Below are positions 15,770 to 26,703 of a stretch of DNA of 64,000 bases, in pieces. The notes under the pieces were generated by a model, which was not told where the DNA came from, did no database searches, and saw only the letters and a program-made list of their open reading frames with translations. Origin of the DNA: Chlorokybus atmophyticus (lineage: Eukaryota; Streptophyta; Chlorokybophyceae; Chlorokybales; Chlorokybaceae); assembly GCA_009103225.1 (NCBI GenBank), contig RHPI01000585.1:107041-171040 (forward strand). Direction: 5' to 3'. The translations under genes were made by a program, and so were the position numbers. Every line of letters begins with the position of its first letter. Positions within the stretch are counted from its first letter, which is position 1.

Positions 15770-17643
15770 ATGCCGCCGAAGGGGCGGGCTGTGGCTGCTG
15801 GCGGGCAGCGCGGCCGAAAGAAGCCGGCTGCTGGAGCTGCGCAGCCAGGCAAGCAGGCCGCATCACCGGCCGGTGATGAGGGGCAGGCCAGCGCGGCCAA
15901 GCAGCGGCGAGCAGCGCGGAAGGCCACGCAGCCTGCTGCGCCGGTAGCTAGGCGTACGGCTCAGCCTGTGCCGCCAAAGTCACATGCGGCCGACGCAGAG
16001 CCAGAGCCAGAGCCAGAGCCAGAGGTGACGCTGGAAAACGCTGCAGAGCCAGAGCAAGCTGCCAAGCTAAAGCTGCCCACGGTTCCGCGACGTCAGCGTA
16101 GTAGAGTGGAATTGTCATCCACCTCGGAGGAGGAGGAGGACAACAAAAAGAAGAGGTTCAAGAGGAAGAAGAAGGTGCACAAGAAGAGACGCACGTCGTC
16201 CTCGTCATCCACCTCCTCGTCATCATCTAGCTCTGATACGGACAGCTCCGACTCTGGAGATAGGCATACGAAATACATCAAGCACATCAGCTTCATCAAG
16301 CGCCTGTCCAAGCAATCAGAGACATATGCCTTGTGGGAGGAGTACCGCACGCGCAAGGTCTCGACTGGTGTGCAGGCTTGCTTCGAGGCGATTGGCCGTG
16401 CCCTCTTCACAGGTCCGCCAGTTGCGCAGTTGGTGTCATATCTGTATCAGATGCTGCTCACGCACGTGCACGGTAGCGTGGACTTTGCAGCAGCTTTTGC
16501 GACCGGGGCTCGAGGTATCATCAACGACGCCCGCATCAACCGCAAACACAAGGAAGCCAAGGTGATTCGGCGCCTCACCAAGCTCGCCAACAGCTTCCAG
16601 GGCAAAGCAGCCATGCAAAAGGCAAAGACTTCTGTCCCTCAGTAAGTCTGTTGCTTGTGAGAGTTGTAACACCAAACATGCAATGCGCTGACATGCACAC
16701 ATGCACTTTGCTTAACAGTCGCACAATGTGTGCGTGCAGTATGCTCAGCAACTGCTGTTTGTGTCATGGTGCAATGCGCACCTGCTTATGAACATGCACA
16801 ATGTGTGCATGCAGCATGCTCAGCAGCTGCTATCTGTTGTAATGGTGCAATGCGCGCCTGTTCAACAATGGCACAATGTGTGCATAATACATGCAGCGTG
16901 CACCACAGTTGCTGTCAGATAGCATGGTGCTTCACGCACCCGTTGTATTTGATAATGCGCACAATGTGTGCATACAACATCAGTTGCAACACCATGTCAA
17001 TGGTGCCATGTGCGCCTGTGTCCACTCCCATATATATGTCAAGCAGTGCACAGCACTTGTTCATGTGTTGGTGCACAGCACATGTGCTGTTACTATTGCA
17101 TTGAACAACCAGCTGCAATGGGCACGGTGCATACCTGTGAGTTCTACTTAAGGTTTGCTTCACGTTAGACCATTGATGCAATTGTGCGCCTACAGGCGCT
17201 CCGTTACAGAAGAGGGGAGCACCCAGTTCCAGCGTGGACGCGGTCGTGGTGGCTACGGCCGCGGTGGTCGTGGTGGTTACGGTCGCGGAGGCGGCTACAA
17301 CAATCAACAGGCTGCGCCCGCTCACCAGGAAGCGCTGGCATACTATGTCCCCGTGCAAGAGCAGCCACGCCTAGCATTGCAGCAGTAAGTCATGCTGCCA
17401 GTACAGCTGCCGAGTAGCTACAGTGCAATAGCAGAAGATGTCGACAGGTGCTGGTGTGTATCATAGCTGGCGCAAGCGCGCATGTATGCATGTATGCGCG
17501 CAACTGCGCATGTATGCATGTTTGGATGATGTATTATAGTGTACTTGAAGTGCAGCTGTTCATGGCTGACAATGGCATGTGTGTATGATACACACAGCTG
17601 TATGTTACTTGACAGGGTTATTTCGCATACGAAAGGCCAATAG
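15770..17643 (+). CDS. gag-like protein, candidate spliced, with RGG tail
   Basis: The start ATG at 15770 follows repeat A1 closely; the frame is also open upstream without an ATG. Exon 1 (15770-16641) encodes a basic Ala/Lys-rich start, a Glu-Pro run, an acidic then Lys/Arg block, a Ser-rich tract, and a mostly helical region (about residues 165-290). Unspliced, it stops at 16643-16645 (292-residue product). That TAA lies inside the splice donor CA|GTAAGT. Joining to the acceptor at 17195/17196 continues the frame into an RGG/YGRGG-rich exon (17196-17384), typical of RNA binding. A second CA|GTAAGT again hides a TAA (17386-17388); splicing to 17616 would end at TAG 17641-17643, one frame away from the RT ORF. 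The role as gag is inferred from position and composition. Confidence 0.6.
16707..16990 (+). repeat. imperfect ~85-bp tandem units in gag intron
   Basis: Three to four diverged units share CACAATGTGTGC, GCAGCATGCTCAGCA and ATGGTGCAATGCGC words. They fill most of the candidate intron 16642-17195. No coding sense was found. Confidence 0.6.
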
Positions 17644-19996
17644 TCACTTCTGGTATAGCTTAATTGATTGGCATGTGCGCAGACATAGCACATCTGAAGA
17701 ACTCGTCGCTATTAGTGCCATTCTTGAGGATGATTGCATGCAAGCAGAGTGGGATCCTGCAATGCCAGCTTTGGCAGTGGACCCTTTGTCCCCACCAGAG
17801 GAGCACACTGATGTTATTACACAAGTGCCACACACTGTTGCGAGCTTACCTATTGCACAGCAACAAGAGGACATTCGTTCAGTATATGCGGAGTTGTCAC
17901 AAGTGTCAACAGGCTTTGAAGAGCATCCCAGCTCAGCAACCCAATGGGCAGAGCAGCTACACACCGAAACTCTTAATGCGGAAAATTTTGTAGCAGCCTC
18001 ATTGCAGCAGAAGCTCGCAGCATGGACCACATGGTTTCACTTGACGATGCAAAGCAAGAAGACATTTGTGCTTGACTGGTTGCGTTACGGGTATCGCTTA
18101 CAATGGGTCGGCACTCAAGCATCGGATAGACGCAAGTGGGAAGAAGTACATGCATTGTTACAGGCCGAAGGCTTTGCTGTTGAGGATATTACAATTATGC
18201 TGTCACGCAATTCCCCAACACCAGTTGTGTTTCGAAATCGCAAGTCCGCTTCTATACATCGCGAATACGTTGTCAGTGAGTTGGCAAATTTGGTGACAAC
18301 AGGAGCAATCTCTGTAGTTAATGCGCACAGCGCGGCAGTGGTCACTGGCATAGGAGTGGTTGAGCAGGAAAAACGTTTGCGACTCATTATGGACCTGAGG
18401 TATATCAACCTCTTTTTGCGCCACATTCCCTTCAACTATGAGAGGTTGCGCGATATATTGCTGTACACAAAGCGCCACTTTTGGCAAGTAACAGCGGACT
18501 TGAAGTCGGGTTATCATCATGTGCCCATTCATGAGGACAGCAAGCCTTACTTGGCTTTGCGATTTGCTGGAGTCACATACAGGTGGAATGTGCTGCCATT
18601 TGGCCTGAGTCAAGCATGCTGGCTGTTTACGAACTTGATGTCCACTGTCTTCACGCCTTTACGGGCTATGAGCTTTCCATGCCTTTCCTATATTGATGAC
18701 ATGCACTTCAGCCATTCCAATCGTTGGCATTTGTGCTGGCGCATTCGCCGCGTACTGCGTCTGTTTAAGGTGCTTGGAATATATATTTCTGTGAAGAAAA
18801 GCCAGTTGTGGCCGGAGCAGGTGGTACAGATGTTGGGTCTGCTGGTGGACACTGTAGCAGGCTCTTTTGCTATTCCTGCAAGCAAGCTGACCAAGCTATT
18901 GCAGCTGATGAAAGAGTTAGCAGAAGCTCCTATATTGACCAAGCGTCATCTGGCACGCATTGCTGGCAAATTGATTGCGCTAAGACTAGCTTTTGCACCT
19001 GCAAGCATTTATGCTCGCCAGCTGATGCGTTTAGCGTTGGTTGCTGATGCATGGGACGATACTGTGAGTGATACGAACGCCTTCAGACACTTCTGTGAGT
19101 GGACTGCTGCTGGCTTGCAGACTTACAATGGCAACGCTTGGTGGAAGCCCCCCGTACTGCTTGAGCTGCACGTGGATGCTTCGGGTACCATTGGTTGGGG
19201 GGCGACAGGTCCTTGGCCTCGCATGGCAGGCAACTTTCAGCCTGAGCATATGTCGCTGCCTTCGGCCATCAAAGAGGCACTCGCTTATGTCCAAGCATTT
19301 ACTGAAGTAGCACGCACGCACGATCTTCAGCACTGTACAGTGCGCATTATTGGCGATTGTCAACCAGCGATTCAAATGCTCAACAAGCTGTCTGCTTCTG
19401 AGCCTCATATCCTACAAGCTTTACATCAATTGTGGTCTTTGTGCTGGGAGCGTGATATTGCGCTGACATGTGTGTGGCGCTCACGTGATGAGCTGCGTGA
19501 TGCGGATGCATTATCTAAATTTACTGACAGAGGAGATTGGGCCCTGACCGCAGACGCAACCGCGCTTGTACAACAACGTGTTGGACACCCAATTTTGGAT
19601 TGTTTTGCAGCTGATTGGAACAGCAAAGCACCTGCTTATTTGAGTTACATACACATGCCTGGAAGTTTGGGCAATGCTCTTACTACAAACTGGCGCGATG
19701 TTCTTCAACGCTTAGGGGGCGGCTTTGTTTGGTGTCACCCGCCATTGGCCCTCCTGCATGAAGCCATAGCATTATTGCAATATTACCAGCTGCCAGCTGT
19801 GGTGTTGGTGCCTGAATGGCACTCTGCTGTGTGGTGGCCAGTGTTCCGCAACTGGCAATTCACTTATTATGAGAGATTAGGCCCACGGCCCGAATGGTTT
19901 GAACGTGGTGCTCGAGTACCCGAAAACAGCATCAACCCTGGACGCTACCCATACATTTGTGCTTTTGTGCATTGGGTAAGCGCACCTTTCGTGTAG
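17616..19996 (+). CDS. reverse transcriptase-RNase H-methylase-like polyprotein
   Basis: This is the pol ORF of the PAT element; the open frame runs from 17579 without an early ATG, so it is probably entered by splicing at 17616 or by frameshift from gag. In order: a non-conserved N-terminus; RT with LRLIMDLRYIN, palm A FWQVTADLKSGYHHV, motif B LPFGLSQA and the YIDD active site (18689-18700); RNase H with its Asp in LHVDASG, Glu in IKEAL, Asp in IIGDCQPA and Asp in DADALS; then the DIRS-type C-terminal domain ILDCFAADWNSKAP...WCHPPLALL...VPEWHSAVWWP, usually called the Dam-like methyltransferase domain. All RT and RNase H catalytic acids are present. The last 120 bases overlap the recombinase ORF tail-to-tail. 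Confidence 0.9.
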
Positions 19997-21136
19997 GTAA
20001 CGGTGCATGATAACAGAACTTCTCCATGTGCCTTGAGCTTGTATTTCTTCCAGAGTAACGCCACAGCGGAAGGCGCTCTGAGCGGCACCACGTCTGAAAG
20101 AGTGCAACCCCAGGTGCGGCCTATATATGCCACATGCCTTGCAGCAGCGCGCAATTGCATGGTATGCACAGTTACCAGACATGCTATGTTCTTCCCACTT
20201 CAACCTATTCTTCGCAACAGGCCGAAATAGAGGACCAGCGGTGATGGCAAAGCAGCTCCCGCGACAGTAGGTCAAATAGGCATAGAGCACTTCAGAGAAC
20301 TCCACAGGCAAACCACTGCTGCGCACTGGTATAGTGGGTGCACCTCCAGTGCTGTAATTCTTGAGATGTGTTACAGTGGCCGTCAACCCAGAACCTGCCG
20401 CTTGTATCTCGTGCATCTGTAAACGCGCACCTTCACCACCCCGTTGCCATGTGCACCATAGGTATAGGCAAAGTGCATAGTCGCGCCAGAGCACAGCCTT
20501 ATCATGTGTGACTGTCAGTTGCTGAGGTATGGTAAACAGCTGGTGTTGGAAGTATGCGATAAGCGTTCGCATGTCATCAATTGCCAATGGCACAGCAGGA
20601 ATAGGTTGAACTCCTTGCCGAGCAGCAATCTTTGCATATCCTTGACGGAACTCGCGCACGTCTATGGACAGAAGCGGGTTCCCTGTGGATGTGTCGCTGT
20701 CCCATGGGCTGATGCGCCCTAGAAGTCTGAAGGAGCATGTGAGATGTGAGATCACATTGTCTAGTGTGGTGCTGGCGATCATGCGATGACCATGGCGGTC
20801 GAGCCTGCGAGCTTTGCCGATGTGTGTGTCGGTCCAGTGCCCAGCAAGGTAGCTTGTGACAATAGCTGGGGTGACGTTGGCGACGGCAATGTTGAGCTCA
20901 GGATGTTGCAGGTAGTTGGCAAACTCTTGCCAGACGCGATCGCGTTGGTCGCGAGTGCCATCAGATACAGCTTCACGACTGATGCGCTCTACTTCCAAAA
21001 GCGCTGCTGCTGCTCGCTCTCGCAGATTACACCCCATTACTTGCTGTGGACGCACAGTCGCGCGTGCGGTGCGTTGTGCATCAGCGGTATGTTGCAAGCG
21101 CTGTGCGAAGTCCATCTGCACAACGATCACACACAT
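19877..21136 (-). CDS. tyrosine recombinase of the PAT element
   Basis: It should integrate the circular DNA copy of the element by site-specific strand exchange. The frame is open from 21226 but the first ATG is at 21136 (an alternative is 21115), giving about 419 residues. Seen: an N-terminal SAM-like core-binding region, then the catalytic domain with Arg in TWQRGGEGARL, the H-x-x-R motif in LHSFRRGA, Trp in GTWRSS and the nucleophilic Tyr in MHRYL about nine residues later. All catalytic positions are intact. It is transcribed against the RT ORF, as in Kangaroo elements, and the two 3' ends overlap at 19877-19996. Confidence 0.9.
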   Translation of the reverse strand: MCVIVVQMDFAQRLQHTADAQRTARATVRPQQVMGCNLRERAAAALLEVERISREAVSDGTRDQRDRVWQEFANYLQHPELNIAVANVTPAIVTSYLAGHWTDTHIGKARRLDRHGHRMIASTTLDNVISHLTCSFRLLGRISPWDSDTSTGNPLLSIDVREFRQGYAKIAARQGVQPIPAVPLAIDDMRTLIAYFQHQLFTIPQQLTVTHDKAVLWRDYALCLYLWCTWQRGGEGARLQMHEIQAAGSGLTATVTHLKNYSTGGAPTIPVRSSGLPVEFSEVLYAYLTYCRGSCFAITAGPLFRPVAKNRLKWEEHSMSGNCAYHAIARCCKACGIYRPHLGLHSFRRGAAQSAFRCGVTLEEIQAQGTWRSSVIMHRYLHERCAYPMHKSTNVWVASRVDAVFGYSSTTFKPFGPWA

Positions 21137-21292
21137 TGTCAGACGACTGCGCGCAGCACTCTGCGCAAGGATCAAACACTGTGTCAGGCAACCAAACAAA
21201 ACTATCTTGATTTGCAACTTTGGCAATACAAATACACCAGGCTCTACACCTACAACTCGTCCCTACTGATATATGCTTGGGAGGGGGAGGTA

Positions 21293-21460
21293 GAATGTTC
21301 AATGCATTCGCAGTTGTTCATCGTGTAAATCATACTTATAACGATGAACGCGTATGATCGTAGGGCTTAGGTGTTCTTGCCAAAGTTGGACTGTAGGTAG
21401 GATAATTGTTTGAAACAAAAGGAATGTAAATCGTCCATCGTGTGCAAAGTAGTATAATGG
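21293..21460 (+). repeat. B1 split direct repeat of PAT element
   Basis: Matches B2 (21894-22061) with one substitution. It contains a 9-bp inverted pair GTTCATCGT / ACGATGAAC (21315-21323, 21341-21349). B1 runs directly into A2, as expected for the internal junction. Confidence 0.9.
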
Positions 21461-21655
21461 GCATTACTCGTCGGCTTCAACCATTGGCCGGCGAGTTTTC
21501 GTTTAACAAATTAATAAGTAAGTGATTAATACGTATAGTTTAAGTTAGGGTTTGCCTCTGTTGCTTGACACACACGTGTCAAGCAACAGAGCAGTTGAGG
21601 CCGTCACCTCAGCGGCGGCGTTGTTGGCGACGCTGCTGGCGACGGCGAAAATTCG
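21459..21655 (+). repeat. A2 split direct repeat of PAT element
   Basis: Matches A1 with one substitution and one fewer T in a T-run, and carries the same 16-bp hairpin (21556-21571 with 21576-21591). The 238 bases between A2 and B2 hold no conserved ORF. Confidence 0.9.
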
Positions 21656-21893
21656 CCCTTCCCGCCCCACCCTGATGCGCCGCCGCGCTTCACAAGAACT
21701 ATGCGCCTCGTCTCAATTGCGCTTTCAAGTTCATGCTCATGCTCAGGAACGAGATAAATGGATCGTGATTCTAAATGCATTCGTCTCGGTTGAATAGGAT
21801 CCGGGTTGCGTCAATGGCGTGCTGCTGACCGTGCAATTACGTTGTTACATCGACGGCATTTCGCTTCATTGCTAGCCACCGTCGGTACATCCC

Positions 21894-22061
21894 GAATGTT
21901 CAATGCATTCGCAGTTGTTCATCGTGTAAATCATACTTATAACGATGAACGCGTATGATCGTAGGGCTTAGGTGTTCTTGCCAAAGTTGGACTGTAGGTA
22001 GGATAATTGTTTGAAACAAAAGGAATGTAAATCGTTCATCGTGTGCAAAGTAGTATAATGG
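21894..22061 (+). repeat. B2, right split direct repeat of PAT element
   Basis: Right end of the element; after ATAATGG the sequence diverges from the B1/A2 junction. It contains the same 9-bp inverted pair as B1. Confidence 0.9.
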
Positions 22062-24177
22062 TGATTGCTGGGGAAACGCCAGCAACACATGCCAGCATGG
22101 CGCTCTGGACCGGTAGATACTTATGCCGACGACAAGCCCAGTGAGTGAATGGGCCGCTACCACCCACCCTTGGCAGTGGCCCGCACACCGACCGTGGACA
22201 TTGCACACAGCACAGACCAAGCAGGGAGTGCCGTCGTACATTCGTCAATCCGTCATGTGCTTTCCTTCATGCTACCGGTAGGTAGCATTGCTAGGTCTTA
22301 CGTATTCCATTAGGCATTCATCTAATAAGCTGTTGTTAATGTCACAGTCAACGGGATGATGGATTTTTATAGTATTCGAAGGCGTTGTTTACACGTTGTG
22401 CACAAGTGTACGAAGATGGTATGCTGCATGCTGCCCCATGCGAACAGGTATGCCTTGCAGCTTTGAGCGTGCTTGCGCTTGTCTGCCATGCTGCCTCTGC
22501 CCCTCCCCTCCGCTCATTACAAGCACGTAGCTAGTGCACATAGTTAGTTTTTGCTATTGCCTTGTAATTGAGTTGCTCTTGTTCTGTCCTGTTGTGCTTG
22601 GTGGTGCTCGTGCTTGGCTTGCGGTGCGTGCATGCTTTATAGACGTCTGAACAGCGTATCCTTGGGATGTCATGCATCACAATGTATGGTGTGCTATTGC
22701 CCTTGTAATCGAGCTGCTCTTGCCCGTGTGTTTGGTGGTGCTTTTGCTTGGCTTGCGGTGCGTGCATGCTTTGTTAACAACTAGACATCATATGCATGAG
22801 ATGTTATGCATCACAACGCATGGTGTGTTATTGAAAAAGCACCCACAACACCACACCTGACATGATCTTCCGTTGAGCTATGTTACATATGCTACTTCTA
22901 CTACTCTACTCGCCTTCCCCGTTAGTCACACAAGCATGCAAGTGTTAAAGTCAGCACTTGCACCGCATGTAACAGCAGCGTCAGTCACGGTCGTGCTTCA
23001 CAGCCATTCCAGCATGCAGTCAGCAGCATGTGCATGTGCAAATCCCTCCGCCCCTCTCCGTCCTTTCCTCTCCTCCTCCTCCCTCCGCTCTCTCCCTCAT
23101 CACTGTAACGATACCACTCACTTACTTGCTGGGCGGCTTGGCAAACTTATGCACAAGCACAAGGACTTACTACTGGAAGCCCTACCAGCGTCATTGGTGC
23201 AGTACCTTGCAGAGGAAGTCACAGCACCGCACCAAGGAAGGAGAGGATGACACCAACCTCTCTACTCAGCTCCCACACACTCACACACTCAAGCACACCT
23301 CACACACATGTGCAAAGCTGCCACGGACATCACACCCCACATGGCATGGGAGGGAGAGCCCCTTCAACAACTAAACTAGGCACCCCACACACAAGAGTCG
23401 AATATGCATGCTGAGCTGCCTCAACACATGTTGAGGCCGTTTATATACCCTCTCTTTGCTGCTCTCCGACCTAGAACATCCAAGTCCAAGGCTACATGCC
23501 TTGTCATGGCTGCGTTGACCACAACTCATGTCTAGGGCTGCCACATCAGCCCTTAGACCTCTTTTGACGCCCAAGACTGATCACACATCAGCCTCGGACA
23601 TTGTAAACGTCCCTAGGCTGGTCACATCAGCCTAGGACATCACACACATCATCCTTGGACGTTGTGAACGTCCTTGGCTGGTCACATCAGCCTAGGACAT
23701 CATACTCATGCATACATATGCATCCCTTTGCATACATATGCGCGCATATGCACACATATGCGCATGCATGCATATACATGCATACATCTAGTACATACCT
23801 CTCATGCACGCATATGCACTCATATGCGTACATGTGCACACATATGCAAACACATGAATACACATGCGGACATATGCACACAAATGTCTCTGTACATCAC
23901 ATGATGTCTCATCGGCTATAATCAGCCCTGCGCTTGCCATCATGCCTAGTGTAGTTCATTATGCTCAAGGCCGCACAGGCTCTAGAGCATTAGACCTACA
24001 TGAGAGCACACCCACAAGCACTACACACGCTTGCCCCACTTGGTCTCATCTTACTTACCACATAAGTAAGGGACAGAGAATGACTTTTGCCTGCCCTGTG
24101 GGCGTGACAATCACGCTTCCTCACTTATACCACCGTGGGCTGCGCCTGCCGCTGCATGCCGATGCTGTAACCCTTGC
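22062..24177. other. gene-poor stretch with tandem repeats
   Basis: Contents: a ~141-bp tandem duplication (22554-22693 and 22694-22830), a diverged repeat with CACATCAGCCTAGGACATCA words (23583-23702), and a CATATG/GCATGC-rich tract (23703-23890). An open frame ending at 23250 (LLEALPASLVQYLAEEV) looks faintly protein-like but matches no family I know. Confidence 0.5.
22554..22830 (+). repeat. two-unit tandem repeat, ~141 bp
   Basis: Both units run CTATTGCC, TTGTAAT-GAG, GCTGCTCTTG, TTGGCTTGCGGTGCGTGCAT and end with ATGCATCACAA. They have diverged by substitutions and small indels. Confidence 0.75.
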
Positions 24178-24415
24178 TGCTGTCGGGTCGAGGAGAGTCG
24201 AGGGTCACACTGTCTCAGACCGCTGCAGGGAAAGACATGCTTGCTAGCCCTGTTGCTGCAACATGTTGTAACATGTAGCAAAAGTAAAAGATAACCCAGC
24301 TCGTATGGCGAGGAGTGCTTGGTGGAGCTGCTCCAATGTTGCTGAATCACACGGACGGATGTGGAGGCGGTGTCCTCCTTAGTGTACATAATGTGCTGTA
24401 GGACACACAATCAAC
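24178..24415 (+). repeat. ~238-bp direct repeat, copy 1
   Basis: Strongly similar to 25003-25237 (GTCGGGTCGA, CTGCAACATGTTGTAACATG, AATCACACGGAC blocks). The two copies flank the LTR-like segment, so this is probably element 3' sequence duplicated during rearrangement. Confidence 0.8.
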
Positions 24416-24853
24416 AAGCCACTACTATAGGTAGTGATGTTTACACAGTTCTTTGCATGGGCGGAAAATGTGTTACAGTGTTAAGTGAGGTGAATGAGCA
24501 AGCAACACGTGCCCTTACTGATGCCAACAAACACACTGCAACCAGGCACATCAAGCTCACGGCAATAACAAGTATGATGCACACGAGCATATACAGGCTC
24601 TAACACAGTGAGGGGGTTCTTAGTAACCGAGATGACGTGTTCGCAGTTCAAGTCGTTTCAGAAGCTCTTAGCTTTCTCACTCACAATGTCACCAGCCCCA
24701 TCCGGTGAACACCGTGACTACTTATACAAGTCAAATCATGACTGTTTAGAACATAAGCTAACGGTCATATCGAGGCTATTTTCACAGCAATCACCACTTG
24801 ATATATAACACAACTTATAACTGAACTCACAGATGAACAGCTACGCGCGGTGT
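24407..24853 (-). repeat. LTR-like segment, 3' side of gypsy element
   Basis: Two blocks, 24407-24541 and about 24545-24853, both recur at 33313-33740; the first in the same orientation, the second inverted. It is non-coding. Confidence 0.65.
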
Positions 24854-24904
24854 TTATGTAGGCTATTGTCGTGAGCTACTCTAGAGTCATGACCTAGCTA
24901 CTGG

Positions 24905-26345
24905 TCAATGACGCACGCGCGTGGTATGCTGGTAGGCCGGGCGATGGTTTCGATGTAAGCATGCTTGATGAAGGCTGGTATGCGCGGGCAATAGGCATGA
25001 CAACTGTCGGGTCGAAAAGAGTCGAGGGTCACACTGACTCGAACCTCTGCAGGAAAAGACATGCTTGCTAGCCCTATTGCTGCAACATGTTGTAACATGT
25101 AGCAAAAGTAAAAGATAGCCCAGCTCGTATGGCGAGGAGTGCTTGGTGGAGCTGCTCCAATGTCGCTGAATCACACGGACATGTGGAGGCGGTGTCCTCC
25201 TTTGTGTACATGCTGTGCTATAGGACACACAGTCAATAGACCACCCCCCTGGAGCTTCTGGGGAGGTTCCAGCTCCAGAGCTCAGCTGATAATGCAGGTG
25301 AGGAGGACCGTTGGTGCGGCAATCGTCGCACCAGCACTCCATGGGTAATGCGTTCAATGGGGGCTTCAGACAGTAGCAATGCAGGCCCTTGTTACAGCCA
25401 TCGCAGAGCATCATGAGTGCGTCATCGCCGGCGCTGCCGCAGCGTTCACAGCGTGTGCTGCGGGCGGGGCGAGGGTGCTGGATGCGCGCAAAGCCAGCTA
25501 TGTAAGGAAGATGACATGGCGCGCAGTTCATCATGTTGTCTTTCAACCTCTCGTCGTTTTCACCGAGGAGGTCCAGCACTCCTGTGGGTTACACCTTGAG
25601 TACCTTGTAGACGGTGCGGCCCACCGAGGTGTCGAGCGTGTCCTTGGTGGCTGCCATGCAAATGGTGCGGCCCACGGAGGTGTCGAGCGTGTCCTTAGTG
25701 GCTGCCATGCAGTAGGCAAAGTCCCCTGCTTAAAACCGCCGTTGGCGCTCCTTGTAGAAGCCGCTCCGCACGCGATTGTAGCGCAGGGTGTCGCGGTGCT
25801 GTGCGATGCGTAGGTTATTAAAGGCCCTTGGGACAGTGTGCTTGAACAGCGCGGCGCGTGTGGTAATGTCGTGGTGCATCCAGTTGGGATCGTTGAGGTT
25901 GTTCACCACTCGATCTACTTCCTGTTGTGCACGAAAAGGAAGCAATGGCGGACGCCCGAACAGTAGGTAGTATAGGCTGTACTCGCGCAGAGCCGCATGC
26001 TTTAACAATCGGTATCCAAAGGCCACCCACGGGATGTGGTCGTCCCCAAGTGTTCTTCTCGTATTCCAGCATATACTTGCGGAGTGCCTTCTTGATCGTC
26101 TGCACTATCCGCTCGGCGAGACCGTCGGCTTGGGGGTGGTCACGCGAAGTGCGGCGATGATCGATGTAGCATCTGTCCAACAGGTTGTCGAACTCCCCTT
26201 TGAACTCAGTGCCTTCGTCGGTAATGACCTCAGCGCAGCTGCCAAACCGGCTGAGGACATGGGAGAGGAAGGCTTGAGACACCCCCCTGCTGCTCTTGTA
26301 ATGGGGTAACGGGTAATGGCACCAGCTCCACCCATTTGAACGCAT
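24905..26345 (-). pseudogene. integrase with C-terminal PHD finger, broken
   Basis: Minus-strand frames give an rve-type integrase: the second Asp in VITDEGTEF and catalytic Glu in HPQADGLAER (about 26,085-26,235), then a chain-end helix with LLFGRPPLLPF and RIAQHRDTLRY (25,730-26,026 frame). A GPY/F-like stretch with a 51-base tandem duplication (25615-25717, repeating MAATKDTLDTSVGRT) leads to APCHLP and then a PHD finger (about 25,310-25,450) with C-x2-C, C-x2-C, H-x2-C and WC-x2-C spacing. The first Asp and the HHCC zinc domain are missing through the upstream deletion. Frameshifts separate the parts. Confidence 0.75.
25003..25237 (+). repeat. ~235-bp direct repeat, copy 2
   Basis: Counterpart of 24178-24415, with scattered substitutions and a few small indels. 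Confidence 0.8.
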
Positions 26346-26703
26346 TCTTCAGTCCGAAGGGCATGACCTTTCACTGGTACAGCTGCCGGTTGCCCCAAAA
26401 AGAGGTCTTGTACTACTTGTCCTCCTCCTTGATGGTGATTTGGATGTATCCTTGTCGCATGTCCATGATGCTGAAGACAGTACAGTCTCCTACATCATCA
26501 AAGATACCCTCTGCAGTATGCATTAGATACCTGTCTTGTTTTGTCTTGTTGTTGAGGGGGCGATAGTCGCCGCACATACGCCGTTCTGCCCAATTGCCTG
26601 CTGAATCCTTCTTCAGGGGCATGACGGTCGCGGCCGCAACGTCCGATGTGGACTCCTCAATTAGGCCTGCATCTAGCAGAGCCTTGCACCTCTGTTCCAC
26701 CAA
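26322..26703 (-). pseudogene. Ty3/gypsy RT N-terminal half
   Basis: Motifs seen in order: LLDAGLIEES, the KKDSAGNW turn, RMCGDYRPLN, palm A FSIMDMRQGY with its Asp, then MPFGLKNA (motif B). Directly after GLKNA the sequence continues as KWVEL of the integrase, so the YxDD site, RNase H and integrase N-terminus were deleted. A stop interrupts the frame just before the motif B part. Confidence 0.8.

Larger units (their letters stand above)
15543..22061 (+). mobile_element. PAT/Kangaroo-type tyrosine-recombinase retrotransposon
   Basis: The order is A1 (15543-15740), coding region, B1 (21293-21460), A2 (21459-21655), a 238-base spacer, B2 (21894-22061). These split direct repeats are the hallmark of PAT-type elements in the DIRS order, which integrate by a tyrosine recombinase rather than a DDE integrase. 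A1/A2 differ at about two positions in 198 and B1/B2 at one in 168, so insertion was recent. Coding parts are a gag-like ORF, RT-RNase H-methylase-like ORF, and a recombinase ORF on the opposite strand, the arrangement described for Kangaroo of Volvox carteri. No disabling stop was found in RT or recombinase. Confidence 0.9.
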
